Position numbers and translations under genes: made by a program. The notes below the pieces were generated by a model. The model saw only the letters and a list, made by a program, of their open reading frames with translations. It did not search any database and was not told the DNA's origin. A DNA stretch of 64,000 nt from Alphaproteobacteria bacterium (GTDB lineage Bacteria; Myxococcota_A; UBA796; GCA-2862545), in NCBI GenBank assembly GCA_020632925.1, contig JACKER010000027.1, forward strand, positions 27,630-91,629. Direction: 5' to 3'. The number at the start of each line of letters is the position of its first letter. Position 1 is the first letter of the stretch. Shown in pieces: positions 63,914 through 64,000 of this stretch.

Positions 63914-64000
63914 TATGCCCCACAGGGCTCCTTGCGCTGGGCCCATCGCGCCTGCTCGACCACGCCCGGGTCGCCGAGTGCAGCGAACACCGCCTCCGCG
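63913..64000 (-). CDS. 3' end of a gene continuing beyond the window
   Basis: Reading from 63999 on the minus strand gives AEAVFAALGDPGVVEQARWA followed by QRKEPCGA and TAG (63913-63915). This is only the last 28 residues of a protein whose 5' part lies to the right of the window. Composition is that of the core genome (high GC, Ala/Val-rich). No family can be named from so few residues. Confidence 0.45.
   Translation of the reverse strand, partial: AEAVFAALGDPGVVEQARWAQRKEPCGA

Overview
This is GC-rich chromosomal DNA that looks like a member of the Myxococcota (the former deltaproteobacterial myxobacteria), probably from an uncultured lineage. The evidence is the density of short-leader lipoproteins, two proteins with a CGC + hydrophobic + poly-Arg tail of the MYXO-CTERM type, a MopE-like Asp-rich repeat protein, PKD-repeat and von Willebrand secreted proteins, an Oar-like TonB receptor and an AgmX/PglI-type protein. 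No rRNA, tRNA or CRISPR array is visible. Many genes start at GTG and are coupled by 4-base GTGA overlaps.

Layout. 1-4570: tail of a secreted protein, an unknown protein, a lipoprotein coupled to a C_GCAxxG_C_C redox-type protein, and a NhaD-like Na+/H+ antiporter. 4516-9130 (minus): an overlapping three-gene unit of lipoprotein, TPR-like protein and PKD-repeat purple-acid-phosphatase-like phosphoesterase. 9270-9950: a gene-free element with three direct ~58-bp repeats facing three ~62-bp inverted partners, like an insertion-sequence shell. 9961-18077: a giant alpha-2-macroglobulin-like lipoprotein divergent from a von Willebrand lipoprotein that has a sigma-54-like promoter, an upstream dyad and a strong terminator. 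18116-18508: hexamer repeats and a phosphatase fragment. 18596-25477: TonB receptor operon, arylsulfotransferase-like lipoprotein and metal-binding-repeat protein. 25632-30688: outer-membrane-type protein with a terminal frameshift, RecX, an FHA/winged-helix regulator, a coiled-coil membrane protein, a hairpin repeat array and a hybrid histidine kinase.

30982-42201 carries the most interesting content. An RNA ligase-polynucleotide kinase fusion (32194-33888) lies 5.6 kb from a 907-residue protein that joins an MJ1316 RNA cyclic-end recognition domain, an EEP nuclease/phosphatase, a 2H phosphoesterase and a poly(A)-polymerase-like nucleotidyltransferase (39478-42201). Together they could recognise, trim, phosphorylate, extend and reseal broken RNA. 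Between them is an island of small, lower-GC accessory genes.

42246-48294: a sensor kinase, then a tight four-gene operon of two Tes/MJ0619-like radical SAM enzymes, a signal peptidase I-TPR fusion and a Nudix hydrolase. By family resemblance the radical SAM pair may join lipid chains into membrane-spanning lipids. 48301-53080: secreted proteins, a ferritin-like lipoprotein, a FabG-like reductase coupled to a catalytically degenerate SDR, and a long unknown protein. 53212-56856: an aminotransferase followed by three lipoproteins, one of them a metzincin protease. 57005-62245: an AgmX/PglI protein and a run of hydrolase, PDZ lipoprotein, a third radical SAM enzyme and a FabZ-like hotdog protein. 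62246-64000 is a decayed, lower-GC zone with gene remnants, an Imm11-like gene behind a truncated partner, an IS66 scar and hexamer repeats. A structured 138-bp repeat occurs four times in the window, always between convergent genes.
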